Origin: Phorcus lineatus
Taxonomy: Eukaryota; Mollusca; Gastropoda; Trochida; Trochidae
Assembly (NCBI GenBank): GCA_921293015.1
Contig: OV121087.1
Coordinates: 9,808,501-9,872,500 of the forward strand
Direction of reading: 5' to 3'
DNA: 64,000 nt
Below are positions 10,356 to 24,083 of this stretch, one piece after another. Numbering within the stretch: position 1 is the first letter of the stretch; each line of letters starts with the position of its first letter. Position numbers and translations under genes: made by a program. The notes under the pieces were generated by a model. That model was not told the DNA's origin and did not search any database. It worked only from the letters and a program-made list of their open reading frames with translations.

Positions 10356-13300
10356 TCAAATGTACATCACATTGTGTTCTATCGATTGAGCAATACCAAT
10401 TTCCTGTCTGATTTTTGGTTTGGGCTCCAGATTCGAGCTTAAACAGGTACAAATAGTCGATTTTGACCAAAATCGCGTAAAAAGACTAAGTCGAAAATCT
10501 ACACATTGTTGGACCTTGCGCGATAACTTTCTTAAAAATGCATATTTCTGAACCAAACTTTCATCAAATGTACATCACATTGTGTTCTATCGATTGAGCA
10601 ATACCAATTTCCTGTTTGATTTTTGGTTTGGGCTCCAGATTCGAGCTTAAACAGGTACAAATAGCCGATTTTGACCAAAATCACGAAAAAAGACTAAGTC
10701 GAAAATCTACACATTGTTGCACCTGGCCCGATAACTTTCTTAAAAATGCATATTTCTGAACCAAACTTTCATCAAATGTACATCACATTGTGTTCTATCG
10801 ATTGAGCAATACCAATTTCCTGTCTGATTTTTGGTTTGGGCTCCAGATTCGAGCTTAAACAGGTACAAATAGTCGATTTTGACCAAAATCGCGTAAAAAG
10901 ACTAAGTCGAAAATCTACACATTGTTGGACCTTGCGCGATAACTTTCTTAAAAATGCATATTTCTGAACCAAACTTTCATCAAATGTACATCACATTGTG
11001 TTCTATCGATTGAGCAATACCAATTTCCTGTTTGATTTTTGGTTTGGGCTCCAGATTCGAGCTTAAACAGGTACAAATAGCCGATTTTGACCAAAATCAC
11101 GAAAAAAGACTAAGTCGAAAATCTACACATTGTTGCACCTGGCCCGATAACTTTCTTAAAAATGCATATTTCTGAACCAAACTTTCATCAAATGTACATC
11201 ACATTGTGTTCTATCGATTGAGCAATACCAATTTCCTGTCTGATTTTTGGTTTGGGCTCCGGATTCGAGCTTAAACAGGTACAAATAGCCGATTTTGACC
11301 AAAATCGCGTAAAAAGACTAAGTAAAAAATCTACACATTGTTGCACCTGGCGCGATAACTTTCTTAAAAATGCATATTTCTGAACCAAACTTTCCTCAAA
11401 TGTACATCACATTGTGTTCTATCGATTGAGCAATACCAATTTCCTGTCTGATTTTTGGTTTGGGCTCCAGATTCGAGCTTAACCAGGTACAAATAGCCGA
11501 TTTTGACCAAAATCGCGTAAAAAGACTAAGTCGAAAATTTACACATTCTTGCACCTGGCGCGATAACTTTCTTAAAAATGCATATTTCTGAACCAAACTT
11601 TCATCAAATGTACATCACATTGTGTTCTATCGATTGAGCAATACCAATTTCCTGTCCGATTCTTGGTTTGGGCTCCAAATTCGAGCTTAAACAGGTACAA
11701 ATAGCCGATTTTGACCAAAATCGCGTAAAAAGACTACGTCAAAAATCTACACATTGTTGCACCTGGCGCGATAACTTTCTTAAAAATGCATATTTCTGAA
11801 CCAAACTTTCATCAAATGTACATCACATTGTGTTCTATCGATTGAGCAATACCAATTTCCTGTCCGATTCTTGGTTTGGGCTCCAGATTCGAGCTTAAAC
11901 AGGTACAAATAGCCGATTTTGACCAAAATCGCGTAAAAAGACTAAGTCGAAAATTTACACATTCTTGCACCTGGCGCGATAACTTTCTTAAAAATGCATA
12001 TTTCTGAACCAAACTTTCATCAAATGTACATCACATTGTGTTCTATCGATTGAGCAATACCAATTTCCTGTCCGATTCTTGGTTTGGGCTCCAAATTCGA
12101 GCTTAAACAGGTACAAATAGCCGATTTTGACCAAAATCGCGTAAAAAGACTACGTCAAAAATCTACACATTGTTGCACCTGGCGCGATAACTTTCTTAAA
12201 AATGCATATTTCTGAACCAAACTTTCATCAAATGTACATCACATTGTGTTCTATCGATTGAGCAATACCAATTTCCTATCCGATTCTTGGTTTGGGCTCC
12301 AGATTCGAGCTTAACCAGGTACAAATAGCCGATTTTGACCAAAATCGCGTAAAAAGACTAAGTCGAAAATTTACACATTCTTGCACCTGGCGCGATAACT
12401 TTCTTAAAAATGCATATTTCTGAACCAAACTTTCATCAAATGTACATCACATTGTGTTCTATCGATTGAGCAATACCAATTTCCTGTCCGATTCTTGGTT
12501 TGGGCTCCAAATTCGAGCTTAAACAGGTACAAATAGCCGATTTTGACCAAAATCGCGTAAAAAGACTACGTCAAAAATCTACACATTGTTGCACCTGGCG
12601 CGATAACTTTCTTAAAAATGCATATTTCTGAACCAAACTTTCATCAAATGTACATCACATTGTGTTCTATCGATTGAGCAATACCAATTTCCTGTCTGAT
12701 TTTTGGTTTGGGCTCCAGATTCGAGCTTAAACAGGTACAAATAGCCGATTTTGACCAAAATCGCGTAAAAAGACTAAGTAAAAAATCTACACATTGTTGC
12801 ACCTGGCGCGATAACTTTCTTAAAAATGCATATTTCTGAACCAAACTTTCATCAAATGTACATCACATTGTGTTCTATCGATTGAGCAATACCAATTTCC
12901 TGTCCGATTCTTGGTTTGGGCTCCAGATTCGAGCTTAAACAGGTACAAATAGCCGATTTTGACCAAAATCGCGTAAAAAGACTAAGTCGAAAATTTACAC
13001 ATTCTTGCACCTGGCGCGATAACTTTCTTAAAAATGCATATTTCTGAACCAAACTTTCATCAAATGTACATCACATTGTGTTCTATCGATTGAGCAATAC
13101 CAATTTCCTGTCTGATTTTTGGTTTGGGCTCCAGATTCGAGCTTAAACAGGTACAAATAGCCGATTTTGACCAAAATCGCGTAAAAAGACTAAGTAAAAA
13201 ATCTACACATTGTTGCACCTGGCGCGATAACTTTCTTAAAAATGCATATTTCTGAACCAAACTTTCATCAAATGTACATCACATTGTGTTCTATCGATTG

Positions 13301-13475
13301 AGCAATACCAATTTCCTGTCCGATTCTTGGTTTGGGCTCCAAATTCGAGCTTAAACAGGTACAAATAGCCGATTTTGACCAAAATCGCGTAAAAAGACTA
13401 CGTCAAAAATCTACACATTGTTGCACCTGGCGCGATAACTTTCTTAAAAATGCATATTTCTGAACCAAACTTTCA
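10356..13475. repeat. T-U-T-U-P-W2-C block, first 15-monomer version
   Basis: Order: T-U-T-U-P-W2-C-E-C-W-C-L-E-L-C. T-U is itself a 416-bp dimer used twice. P (11188) ends in c208, a change shared with P at 14308, 15764 and 20548 but not 22836. The W at 12228 carries a51, a V-type base, like the W at 30116. Confidence 0.88.
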
Positions 13476-14931
13476 TCAAATGTACATCACATTGTGTTCT
13501 ATCGATTGAGCAATACCAATTTCCTGTTTGATTTTTGGTTTGGGCTCCAGATTCGAGCTTAAACAGGTACAAATAGTCGATTTGGACCAAAATCGCGTAA
13601 AAAGACTAAGTCGAAAATCTACACATTGTTGGACCTTGCGCGATAACTTTCTTAAAAATGCATATTTCTGAACCAAACTTTCATCAAATGTACATCACAT
13701 TGTGTTCTATCGATTGAGCAATACCAATTTCCTGTTTGATTTTTGGTTTGGGCTCCAGATTCGAGCTTAAACAGGTACAAATAGCCGATTTTGACCAAAA
13801 TCACGAAAAAAGACTAAGTCGAAAATCTACACATTGTTGCACCTGGCCCGATAACTTTCTTAAAAATGCATATTTCTGAACCAAACTTTCATCAAATGTA
13901 CATCACATTGTGTTCTATCGATTGAGCAATACCAATTTCCTGTCTGATTTTTGGTTTGGGCTCCAGATTCGAGCTTAAACAGGTACAAATAGTCGATTTT
14001 GACCAAAATCGCGTAAAAAGACTAAGTCGAAAATCTACACATTGTTGGACCTTGCGCGATAACTTTCTTAAAAATGCATATTTCTGAACCAAACTTTCAT
14101 CAAATGTACATCACATTGTGTTCTATCGATTGAGCAATACCAATTTCCTGTTTGATTTTTGGTTTGGGCTCCAGATTCGAGCTTAAACAGGTACAAATAG
14201 CCGATTTTGACCAAAATCACGAAAAAAGACTAAGTCGAAAATCTACACATTGTTGCACCTGGCCCGATAACTTTCTTAAAAATGCATATTTCTGAACCAA
14301 ACTTTCATCAAATGTACATCACATTGTGTTCTATCGATTGAGCAATACCAATTTCCTGTCTGATTTTTGGTTTGGGCTCCGGATTCGAGCTTAAACAGGT
14401 ACAAATAGCCGATTTTGACCAAAATCGCGTAAAAAGACTAAGTAAAAAATCTACACATTGTTGCACCTGGCGCGATAACTTTCTTAAAAATGCATATTTC
14501 TGAACCAAACTTTCCTCAAATGTACATCACATTGTGTTCTATCGATTGAGCAATACCAATTTCCTGTCTGATTTTTGGTTTGGGCTCCAGATTCGAGCTT
14601 AACCAGGTACAAATAGCCGATTTTGACCAAAATCGCGTAAAAAGACTAAGTCGAAAATTTACACATTCTTGCACCTGGCGCGATAACTTTCTTAAAAATG
14701 CATATTTCTGAACCAAACTTTCATCAAATGTACATCACATTGTGTTCTATCGATTGAGCAATACCAATTTCCTGTCCGATTCTTGGTTTGGGCTCCAAAT
14801 TCGAGCTTAAACAGGTACAAATAGCCGATTTTGACCAAAATCGCGTAAAAAGACTACGTCAAAAATCTACACATTGTTGCACCTGGCGCGATAACTTTCT
14901 TAAAAATGCATATTTCTGAACCAAACTTTCA
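12020..14931. repeat. 14-monomer duplication, left copy (partner 18260-21171)
   Basis: The order C-W-C-L-E-L-C-T2-U-T-U-P-W2-C appears here and at 18260-21171, 6,240 bp (30 monomers) away. Differences seen: W at 12228 has a51 where 18468 has g51; C at 18676 has a158c; W2 at 20756 has a private change near base 45. Confidence 0.87.
13476..14931. repeat. Heptamer HOR T2-U-T-U-P-W2-C (1,456 bp)
   Basis: A seven-monomer unit opened by T2 (t53, g109). The next unit at 14932 repeats the same seven types directly, so 13476-16387 is a tandem pair of heptamers. T2 is found only at 13476, 14932 and 19716. The T2 at 14932 has a private t161g. Confidence 0.9.
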
Positions 14932-16803
14932 TCAAATGTACATCACATTGTGTTCTATCGATTGAGCAATACCAATTTCCTGTTTGATTTTTGGTTTGGG
15001 CTCCAGATTCGAGCTTAAACAGGTACAAATAGTCGATTTGGACCAAAATCGCGTAAAAAGACTAAGTCGAAAATCTACACATTGTTGGACCGTGCGCGAT
15101 AACTTTCTTAAAAATGCATATTTCTGAACCAAACTTTCATCAAATGTACATCACATTGTGTTCTATCGATTGAGCAATACCAATTTCCTGTTTGATTTTT
15201 GGTTTGGGCTCCAGATTCGAGCTTAAACAGGTACAAATAGCCGATTTTGACCAAAATCACGAAAAAAGACTAAGTCGAAAATCTACACATTGTTGCACCT
15301 GGCCCGATAACTTTCTTAAAAATGCATATTTCTGAACCAAACTTTCATCAAATGTACATCACATTGTGTTCTATCGATTGAGCAATACCAATTTCCTGTC
15401 TGATTTTTGGTTTGGGCTCCAGATTCGAGCTTAAACAGGTACAAATAGTCGATTTTGACCAAAATCGCGTAAAAAGACTAAGTCGAAAATCTACACATTG
15501 TTGGACCTTGCGCGATAACTTTCTTAAAAATGCATATTTCTGAACCAAACTTTCATCAAATGTACATCACATTGTGTTCTATCGATTGAGCAATACCAAT
15601 TTCCTGTTTGATTTTTGGTTTGGGCTCCAGATTCGAGCTTAAACAGGTACAAATAGCCGATTTTGACCAAAATCACGAAAAAAGACTAAGTCGAAAATCT
15701 ACACATTGTTGCACCTGGCCCGATAACTTTCTTAAAAATGCATATTTCTGAACCAAACTTTCATCAAATGTACATCACATTGTGTTCTATCGATTGAGCA
15801 ATACCAATTTCCTGTCTGATTTTTGGTTTGGGCTCCGGATTCGAGCTTAAACAGGTACAAATAGCCGATTTTGACCAAAATCGCGTAAAAAGACTAAGTA
15901 AAAAATCTACACATTGTTGCACCTGGCGCGATAACTTTCTTAAAAATGCATATTTCTGAACCAAACTTTCCTCAAATGTACATCACATTGTGTTCTATCG
16001 ATTGAGCAATACCAATTTCCTGTCTGATTTTTGGTTTGGGCTCCAGATTCGAGCTTAACCAGGTACAAATAGCCGATTTTGACCAAAATCGCGTAAAAAG
16101 ACTAAGTCGAAAATTTACACATTCTTGCACCTGGCGCGATAACTTTCTTAAAAATGCATATTTCTGAACCAAACTTTCATCAAATGTACATCACATTGTG
16201 TTCTATCGATTGAGCAATACCAATTTCCTGTCCGATTCTTGGTTTGGGCTCCAAATTCGAGCTTAAACAGGTACAAATAGCCGATTTTGACCAAAATCGC
16301 GTAAAAAGACTACGTCAAAAATCTACACATTGTTGCACCTGGCGCGATAACTTTCTTAAAAATGCATATTTCTGAACCAAACTTTCATCAAATGTACATC
16401 ACATTGTGTTCTATCGATTGAGCAATACCAATTTCCTGTCCGATTCTTGGTTTGGGCTCCAGATTCGAGCTTAAACAGGTACAAATAGCCGATTTTGACC
16501 AAAATCGCGTAAAAAGACTAAGTCGAAAATTTACACATTCTTGCACCTGGCGCGATAACTTTCTTAAAAATGCATATTTCTGAACCAAACTTTCATCAAA
16601 TGTACATCACATTGTGTTCTATCGATTGAGCAATACCAATTTCCTGTCCGATTCTTGGTTTGGGCTCCAAATTCGAGCTTAAACAGGTACAAATAGCCGA
16701 TTTTGACCAAAATCGCGTAAAAAGACTACGTCAAAAATCTACACATTGTTGCACCTGGCGCGATAACTTTCTTAAAAATGCATATTTCTGAACCAAACTT
16801 TCA

Positions 16804-18467
16804 TCAAATGTACATCACATTGTGTTCTATCGATTGAGCAATACCAATTTCCTGTCTGATTTTTGGTTTGGGCTCCAGATTCGAGCTTAAACAGGTACAA
16901 ATAGCCGATTTTGTCCAAAATCGCGTAAAAAGACTAAGTCGAAAATCTACACATTGTTGCACCTGGCGCTATAACTTTCTTAAAAATGCATATTTCTGAA
17001 CCAAACTTTCATCAAATGTACATCACATTGTGTTCTATCGATTGAGCAATACCAATTTCCTGTCCGATTTTTGGTTTGGGCTCCAGATTCGAGCTTAAAC
17101 AGGTACAAATAGCCGATTTTGACCAAAATCGCGTAAAAAGACTAAGTCGAAAATCTACACATTGGTGCACCTGGCGCGATAACTTTCTTAAAAATGCATA
17201 TTTCTGAACCAAACTTTCATCAAATGTACATCACATTGTGTTCTATCGATTGAGCAATACCAATTTCCTGTCTGATTTTTGGTTTGGGCTCCAGATTCGA
17301 GCTTAAACAGGTACAAATAGTCGATTTTGACCAAAATCGCGTAAAAAGACTAAGTCGAAAATCTACACATTCTTGCACCTGGCGCGATAACTTTCTTAAA
17401 AATGCATATTTCTGAACCAAACTTTCATCAAATGTACATCACATTGTGTTCTATCGATTGAGCAATACCAATTTCCTGTCCGATTCTTGGTTTGGGCTCC
17501 AAATTCGAGCTTAAACAGGTACAAATAGCCGATTTTGACCAAAATCGCGTAAAAAGACTACGTCAAAAATCTACACATTGTTGCACCTGGCGCGATAACT
17601 TTCTTAAAAATGCATATTTCTGAACCAAACTTTCATCAAATGTACATCACATTGTGTTCTATCGATTGAGCAATACCAATTTCCTGTCTGATTTTTGGTT
17701 TGGGCTCCAGATTCGAGCTTAAACAGGTACAAATAGCCGATTTTGTCCAAAATCGCGTAAAAAGACTAAGTCGAAAATCTACACATTGTTGCACCTGGCG
17801 CTATAACTTTCTTAAAAATGCATATTTCTGAACCAAACTTTCATCAAATGTACATCACATTGTGTTCTATCGATTGAGCAATACCAATTTCCTGTCCGAT
17901 TTTTGGTTTGGGCTCCAGATTCGAGCTTAAACAGGTACAAATAGCCGATTTTGACCAAAATCGCGTAAAAAGACTAAGTCGAAAATCTACACATTGGTGC
18001 ACCTGGCGCGATAACTTTCTTAAAAATGCATATTTCTGAACCAAACTTTCATCAAATGTACATCACATTGTGTTCTATCGATTGAGCAATACCAATTTCC
18101 TGTCTGATTTTTGGTTTGGGCTCCAGATTCGAGCTTAAACAGGTACAAATAGTCGATTTTGACCAAAATCGCGTAAAAAGACTAAGTCGAAAATCTACAC
18201 ATTCTTGCACCTGGCGCGATAACTTTCTTAAAAATGCATATTTCTGAACCAAACTTTCATCAAATGTACATCACATTGTGTTCTATCGATTGAGCAATAC
18301 CAATTTCCTGTCCGATTCTTGGTTTGGGCTCCAAATTCGAGCTTAAACAGGTACAAATAGCCGATTTTGACCAAAATCGCGTAAAAAGACTACGTCAAAA
18401 ATCTACACATTGTTGCACCTGGCGCGATAACTTTCTTAAAAATGCATATTTCTGAACCAAACTTTCA
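16804..18467. repeat. Tandem tetramer F-H-T3-C, two copies of 832 bp
   Basis: 16804-17635 and 17636-18467 have the same four monomers in the same order with the same rare bases: F with g167t, H with c54 and g154, and T3. The duplication must be younger than the origin of T3, which occurs nowhere else. Confidence 0.9.
17220..17427. repeat. T3 hybrid monomer (T front, E/W rear)
   Basis: The front is T (t54, t59, t102). The rear has c153 and the ordinary c157 and g162, as in E or W. The junction is between bases 144 and 153, since c144 is still the T state. It is followed by C, the normal successor of E and W. A second copy is at 18052-18259. Confidence 0.8.
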
Positions 18468-21171
18468 TCAAATGTACATCACATTGTGTTCTATCGATTG
18501 AGCAATACCAATTTCCTGTCCGATTCTTGGTTTGGGCTCCAGATTCGAGCTTAACCAGGTACAAATAGCCGATTTTGACCAAAATCGCGTAAAAAGACTA
18601 AGTCGAAAATTTACACATTCTTGCACCTGGCGCGATAACTTTCTTAAAAATGCATATTTCTGAACCAAACTTTCATCAAATGTACATCACATTGTGTTCT
18701 ATCGATTGAGCAATACCAATTTCCTGTCCGATTCTTGGTTTGGGCTCCAAATTCGAGCTTAAACAGGTACAAATAGCCGATTTTGACCAAAATCGCGTAA
18801 AAAGACTACGTCAAAAATCTACACATTGTTGCCCCTGGCGCGATAACTTTCTTAAAAATGCATATTTCTGAACCAAACTTTCATCAAATGTACATCACAT
18901 TGTGTTCTATCGATTGAGCAATACCAATTTCCTGTCTGATTTTTGGTTTGGGCTCCAGATTCGAGCTTAAACAGGTACAAATAGCCGATTTTGACCAAAA
19001 TCGCGTAAAAAGACTAAGTAAAAAATCTACACATTGTTGCACCTGGCGCGATAACTTTCTTAAAAATGCATATTTCTGAACCAAACTTTCATCAAATGTA
19101 CATCACATTGTGTTCTATCGATTGAGCAATACCAATTTCCTGTCCGATTCTTGGTTTGGGCTCCAGATTCGAGCTTAAACAGGTACAAATAGCCGATTTT
19201 GACCAAAATCGCGTAAAAAGACTAAGTCGAAAATTTACACATTCTTGCACCTGGCGCGATAACTTTCTTAAAAATGCATATTTCTGAACCAAACTTTCAT
19301 CAAATGTACATCACATTGTGTTCTATCGATTGAGCAATACCAATTTCCTGTCTGATTTTTGGTTTGGGCTCCAGATTCGAGCTTAAACAGGTACAAATAG
19401 CCGATTTTGACCAAAATCGCGTAAAAAGACTAAGTAAAAAATCTACACATTGTTGCACCTGGCGCGATAACTTTCTTAAAAATGCATATTTCTGAACCAA
19501 ACTTTCATCAAATGTACATCACATTGTGTTCTATCGATTGAGCAATACCAATTTCCTGTCCGATTCTTGGTTTGGGCTCCAAATTCGAGCTTAAACAGGT
19601 ACAAATAGCCGATTTTGACCAAAATCGCGTAAAAAGACTACGTCAAAAATCTACACATTGTTGCACCTGGCGCGATAACTTTCTTAAAAATGCATATTTC
19701 TGAACCAAACTTTCATCAAATGTACATCACATTGTGTTCTATCGATTGAGCAATACCAATTTCCTGTTTGATTTTTGGTTTGGGCTCCAGATTCGAGCTT
19801 AAACAGGTACAAATAGTCGATTTGGACCAAAATCGCGTAAAAAGACTAAGTCGAAAATCTACACATTGTTGGACCTTGCGCGATAACTTTCTTAAAAATG
19901 CATATTTCTGAACCAAACTTTCATCAAATGTACATCACATTGTGTTCTATCGATTGAGCAATACCAATTTCCTGTTTGATTTTTGGTTTGGGCTCCAGAT
20001 TCGAGCTTAAACAGGTACAAATAGCCGATTTTGACCAAAATCACGAAAAAAGACTAAGTCGAAAATCTACACATTGTTGCACCTGGCCCGATAACTTTCT
20101 TAAAAATGCATATTTCTGAACCAAACTTTCATCAAATGTACATCACATTGTGTTCTATCGATTGAGCAATACCAATTTCCTGTCTGATTTTTGGTTTGGG
20201 CTCCAGATTCGAGCTTAAACAGGTACAAATAGTCGATTTTGACCAAAATCGCGTAAAAAGACTAAGTCGAAAATCTACACATTGTTGGACCTTGCGCGAT
20301 AACTTTCTTAAAAATGCATATTTCTGAACCAAACTTTCATCAAATGTACATCACATTGTGTTCTATCGATTGAGCAATACCAATTTCCTGTTTGATTTTT
20401 GGTTTGGGCTCCAGATTCGAGCTTAAACAGGTACAAATAGCCGATTTTGACCAAAATCACGAAAAAAGACTAAGTCGAAAATCTACACATTGTTGCACCT
20501 GGCCCGATAACTTTCTTAAAAATGCATATTTCTGAACCAAACTTTCATCAAATGTACATCACATTGTGTTCTATCGATTGAGCAATACCAATTTCCTGTC
20601 TGATTTTTGGTTTGGGCTCCGGATTCGAGCTTAAACAGGTACAAATAGCCGATTTTGACCAAAATCGCGTAAAAAGACTAAGTAAAAAATCTACACATTG
20701 TTGCACCTGGCGCGATAACTTTCTTAAAAATGCATATTTCTGAACCAAACTTTCCTCAAATGTACATCACATTGTGTTCTATCGATTGAGCAATACCAAG
20801 TTCCTGTCTGATTTTTGGTTTGGGCTCCAGATTCGAGCTTAACCAGGTACAAATAGCCGATTTTGACCAAAATCGCGTAAAAAGACTAAGTCGAAAATTT
20901 ACACATTCTTGCACCTGGCGCGATAACTTTCTTAAAAATGCATATTTCTGAACCAAACTTTCATCAAATGTACATCACATTGTGTTCTATCGATTGAGCA
21001 ATACCAATTTCCTGTCCGATTCTTGGTTTGGGCTCCAAATTCGAGCTTAAACAGGTACAAATAGCCGATTTTGACCAAAATCGCGTAAAAAGACTACGTC
21101 AAAAATCTACACATTGTTGCACCTGGCGCGATAACTTTCTTAAAAATGCATATTTCTGAACCAAACTTTCA
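18260..21171. repeat. 14-monomer duplication, right copy
   Basis: This is the partner of 12020-14931 at a spacing of 6,240 bp, with the same 14 types in order. It overlaps the end of the 23-monomer unit, so the two duplications were nested rather than sequential blocks. Confidence 0.87.
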
Positions 21172-24083
21172 TCAAATGTACATCACATTGTGTTCTATCG
21201 ATTGAGCAATACCAATTTCCTGTCCGATTCTTGGTTTGGGCTCCAGATTCGAGCTTAAACAGGTACAAATAGCCGATTTTGACCAAAATCGCGTAAAAAG
21301 ACTAAGTCGAAAATTTACACATTCTTGCACCTGGCGCGATAACTTTCTTAAAAATGCATATTTCTGAACCAAACTTTCATCAAATGTACATCACATTGTG
21401 TTCTATCGATTGAGCAATACCAATTTCCTGTCCGATTCTTGGTTTGGGCTCCAAATTCGAGCTTAAACAGGTACAAATAGCCGATTTTGACCAAAATCGC
21501 GTAAAAAGACTACGTCAAAAATCTACACATTGTTGCACCTGGCGCGATAACTTTCTTAAAAATGCATATTTCTGAACCAAACTTTCATCAAATGTACATC
21601 ACATTGTGTTCTATCGATTGAGCAATACCAATTTCCTGTCTGATTTTTGGTTTGGGCTCCAGATTCGAGCTTAAACAGGTACAAATAGCCGATTTTGTCC
21701 AAAATCGCGTAAAAAGACTAAGTCGAAAATCTACACATTGTTGCACCTGGCGCTATAACTTTCTTAAAAATGCATATTTCTGAACCAAACTTTCATCAAA
21801 TGTACATCACATTGTGTTCTATCGATTGAGCAATACCAATTTCCTGTCCGATTTTTGGTTTGGGCTCCAGATTCGAGCTTAAACAGGTACAAATAGCCGA
21901 TTTTGACCAAAATCGCGTAAAAAGACTAAGTCGAAAATCTACACATTGGTGCACCTGGCGCGATAACTTTCTTAAAAATGCATATTTCTGAACCAAACTT
22001 TCATCAAATGTACATCACATTGTGTTCTATCGATTGAGCAATACCAATTTCCTGTCTGATTTTTGGTTTGGGCTCCAGATTCGAGCTTAAACAGGTACAA
22101 ATAGTCGATTTTGACCAAAATCGCGTAAAAAGACTAAGTCGAAAATCTACACATTGTTGGACCTTGCGCGATAACTTTCTTAAAAATGCATATTTCTGAA
22201 CCAAACTTTCATCAAATGTACATCACATTGTGTTCTATCGATTGAGCAATACCAATTTCCTGTCCGATTTTTGGTTTGGGCTCCAGATTCGAGCTTAAAC
22301 AGGTACAAATAGCCGATTTTGACCAAAATCGCGTAAAAAGACTAAGTCGAAAATCTACACATTGGTGCACCTGGCGCGATAACTTTCTTAAAAATGCATA
22401 TTTCTGAACCAAACTTTCATCAAATGTACATCACATTGTGTTCTATCGATTGAGCAATACCAATTTCCTGTCTGATTTTTGGTTTGGGCTCCAGATTCGA
22501 GCTTAAACAGGTACAAATAGTCGATTTTGACCAAAATCGCGTAAAAAGACTAAGTCGAAAATCTACACATTGTTGGACCTTGCGCGATAACTTTCTTAAA
22601 AATGCATATTTCTGAACCAAACTTTCATCAAATGTACATCACATTGTGTTCTATCGATTGAGCAATACCAATTTCCTGTTTGATTTTTGGTTTGGGCTCC
22701 AGATTCGAGCTTAAACAGGTACAAATAGCCGATTTTGACCAAAATCACGAAAAAAGACTAAGTCGAAAATCTACACATTGTTGCACCTGGCCCGATAACT
22801 TTCTTAAAAATGCATATTTCTGAACCAAACTTTCATCAAATGTACATCACATTGTGTTCTATCGATTGAGCAATACCAATTTCCTGTCTGATTTTTGGTT
22901 TGGGCTCCGGATTCGAGCTTAAACAGGTACAAATAGCCGATTTTGACCAAAATCGCGTAAAAAGACTAAGTAAAAAATCTACACATTGTTGCACCTGGCG
23001 CGATAACTTTCTTAAAAATGCATATTTCTGAACCAAACTTTCATCAAATGTACATCACATTGTGTTCTATCGATTGAGCAATACCAATTTCCTGTCTGAT
23101 TTTTGGTTTGGGCTCCAGATTCGAGCTTAACCAGGTACAAATAGCCGATTTTGACCAAAATCGCGTAAAAAGACTAAGTCGAAAATTTACACATTCTTGC
23201 ACCTGGCGCGATAACTTTCTTAAAAATGCATATTTCTGAACCAAACTTTCATCAAATGTACATCACATTGTGTTCTATCGATTGAGCAATACCAATTTCC
23301 TGTCCGATTCTTGGTTTGGGCTCCAAATTCGAGCTTAAACAGGTACAAATAGCCGATTTTGACCAAAATCGCGTAAAAAGACTACGTCAAAAATCTACAC
23401 ATTGTTGCACCTGGCGCGATAACTTTCTTAAAAATGCATATTTCTGAACCAAACTTTCATCAAATGTACATCACATTGTGTTCTATCGATTGAGCAATAC
23501 CAATTTCCTGTCCGATTCTTGGTTTGGGCTCCAGATTCGAGCTTAAACAGGTACAAATAGCCGATTTTGACCAAAATCGCGTAAAAAGACTAAGTCGAAA
23601 ATTTACACATTCTTGCACCTGGCGCGATAACTTTCTTAAAAATGCATATTTCTGAACCAAACTTTCATCAAATGTACATCACATTGTGTTCTATCGATTG
23701 AGCAATACCAATTTCCTGTCCGATTCTTGGTTTGGGCTCCAAATTCGAGCTTAAACAGGTACAAATAGCCGATTTTGACCAAAATCGCGTAAAAAGACTA
23801 CGTCAAAAATCTACACATTGTTGCACCTGGCGCGATAACTTTCTTAAAAATGCATATTTCTGAACCAAACTTTCATCAAATGTACATCACATTGTGTTCT
23901 ATCGATTGAGCAATACCAATTTCCTGTCTGATTTTTGGTTTGGGCTCCAGATTCGAGCTTAAACAGGTACAAATAGCCGATTTTGTCCAAAATCGCGTAA
24001 AAAGACTAAGTCGAAAATCTACACATTGTTGCACCTGGCGCGATAACTTTCTTAAAAATGCATATTTCTGAACCAAACTTTCA
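19716..24083. repeat. 21-monomer unit with an internal 11-monomer tandem copy
   Basis: Order: T2-U-T-U-P-W2-C-E-C-F-H-T-H-T-U-P-W2-C-E-C-F. From 20132 the order T-U-P-W2-C-E-C-F-H-T recurs from 22420, 2,288 bp (11 monomers) away. H-T also appears twice in a row at 21796 and 22212. The F at 21588 has g167t; the F at 23876 does not. Confidence 0.87.

Larger units (their letters stand above)
5779..10771. repeat. Long duplication, left copy (24 monomers)
   Basis: The monomer order P-W2-C-E-C-F-H-T-U-V-K-P-L-L-W-C...C-T-U matches 22836-27827 at a spacing of 17,056 bp (17,057 left of the extra T at 6875-6880). Shared rare bases (g33a, a142c, a3c with g7t) show common descent rather than chance type order. 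Inside, this copy has one L/E hybrid where the other has separate L and E, and two L units (9732, 9940) where the other has one, so total length is unchanged. Confidence 0.88.
14932..19715. repeat. 23-monomer HOR unit (4,784 bp)
   Basis: Order: T2-U-T-U-P-W2-C-E-C-F-H-T3-C-F-H-T3-C-W-C-L-E-L-C. The first eleven types (to 17219) recur at 19716-22003, 4,784 bp away, including a rare F with g167t (16804 and 21588). Confidence 0.88.
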
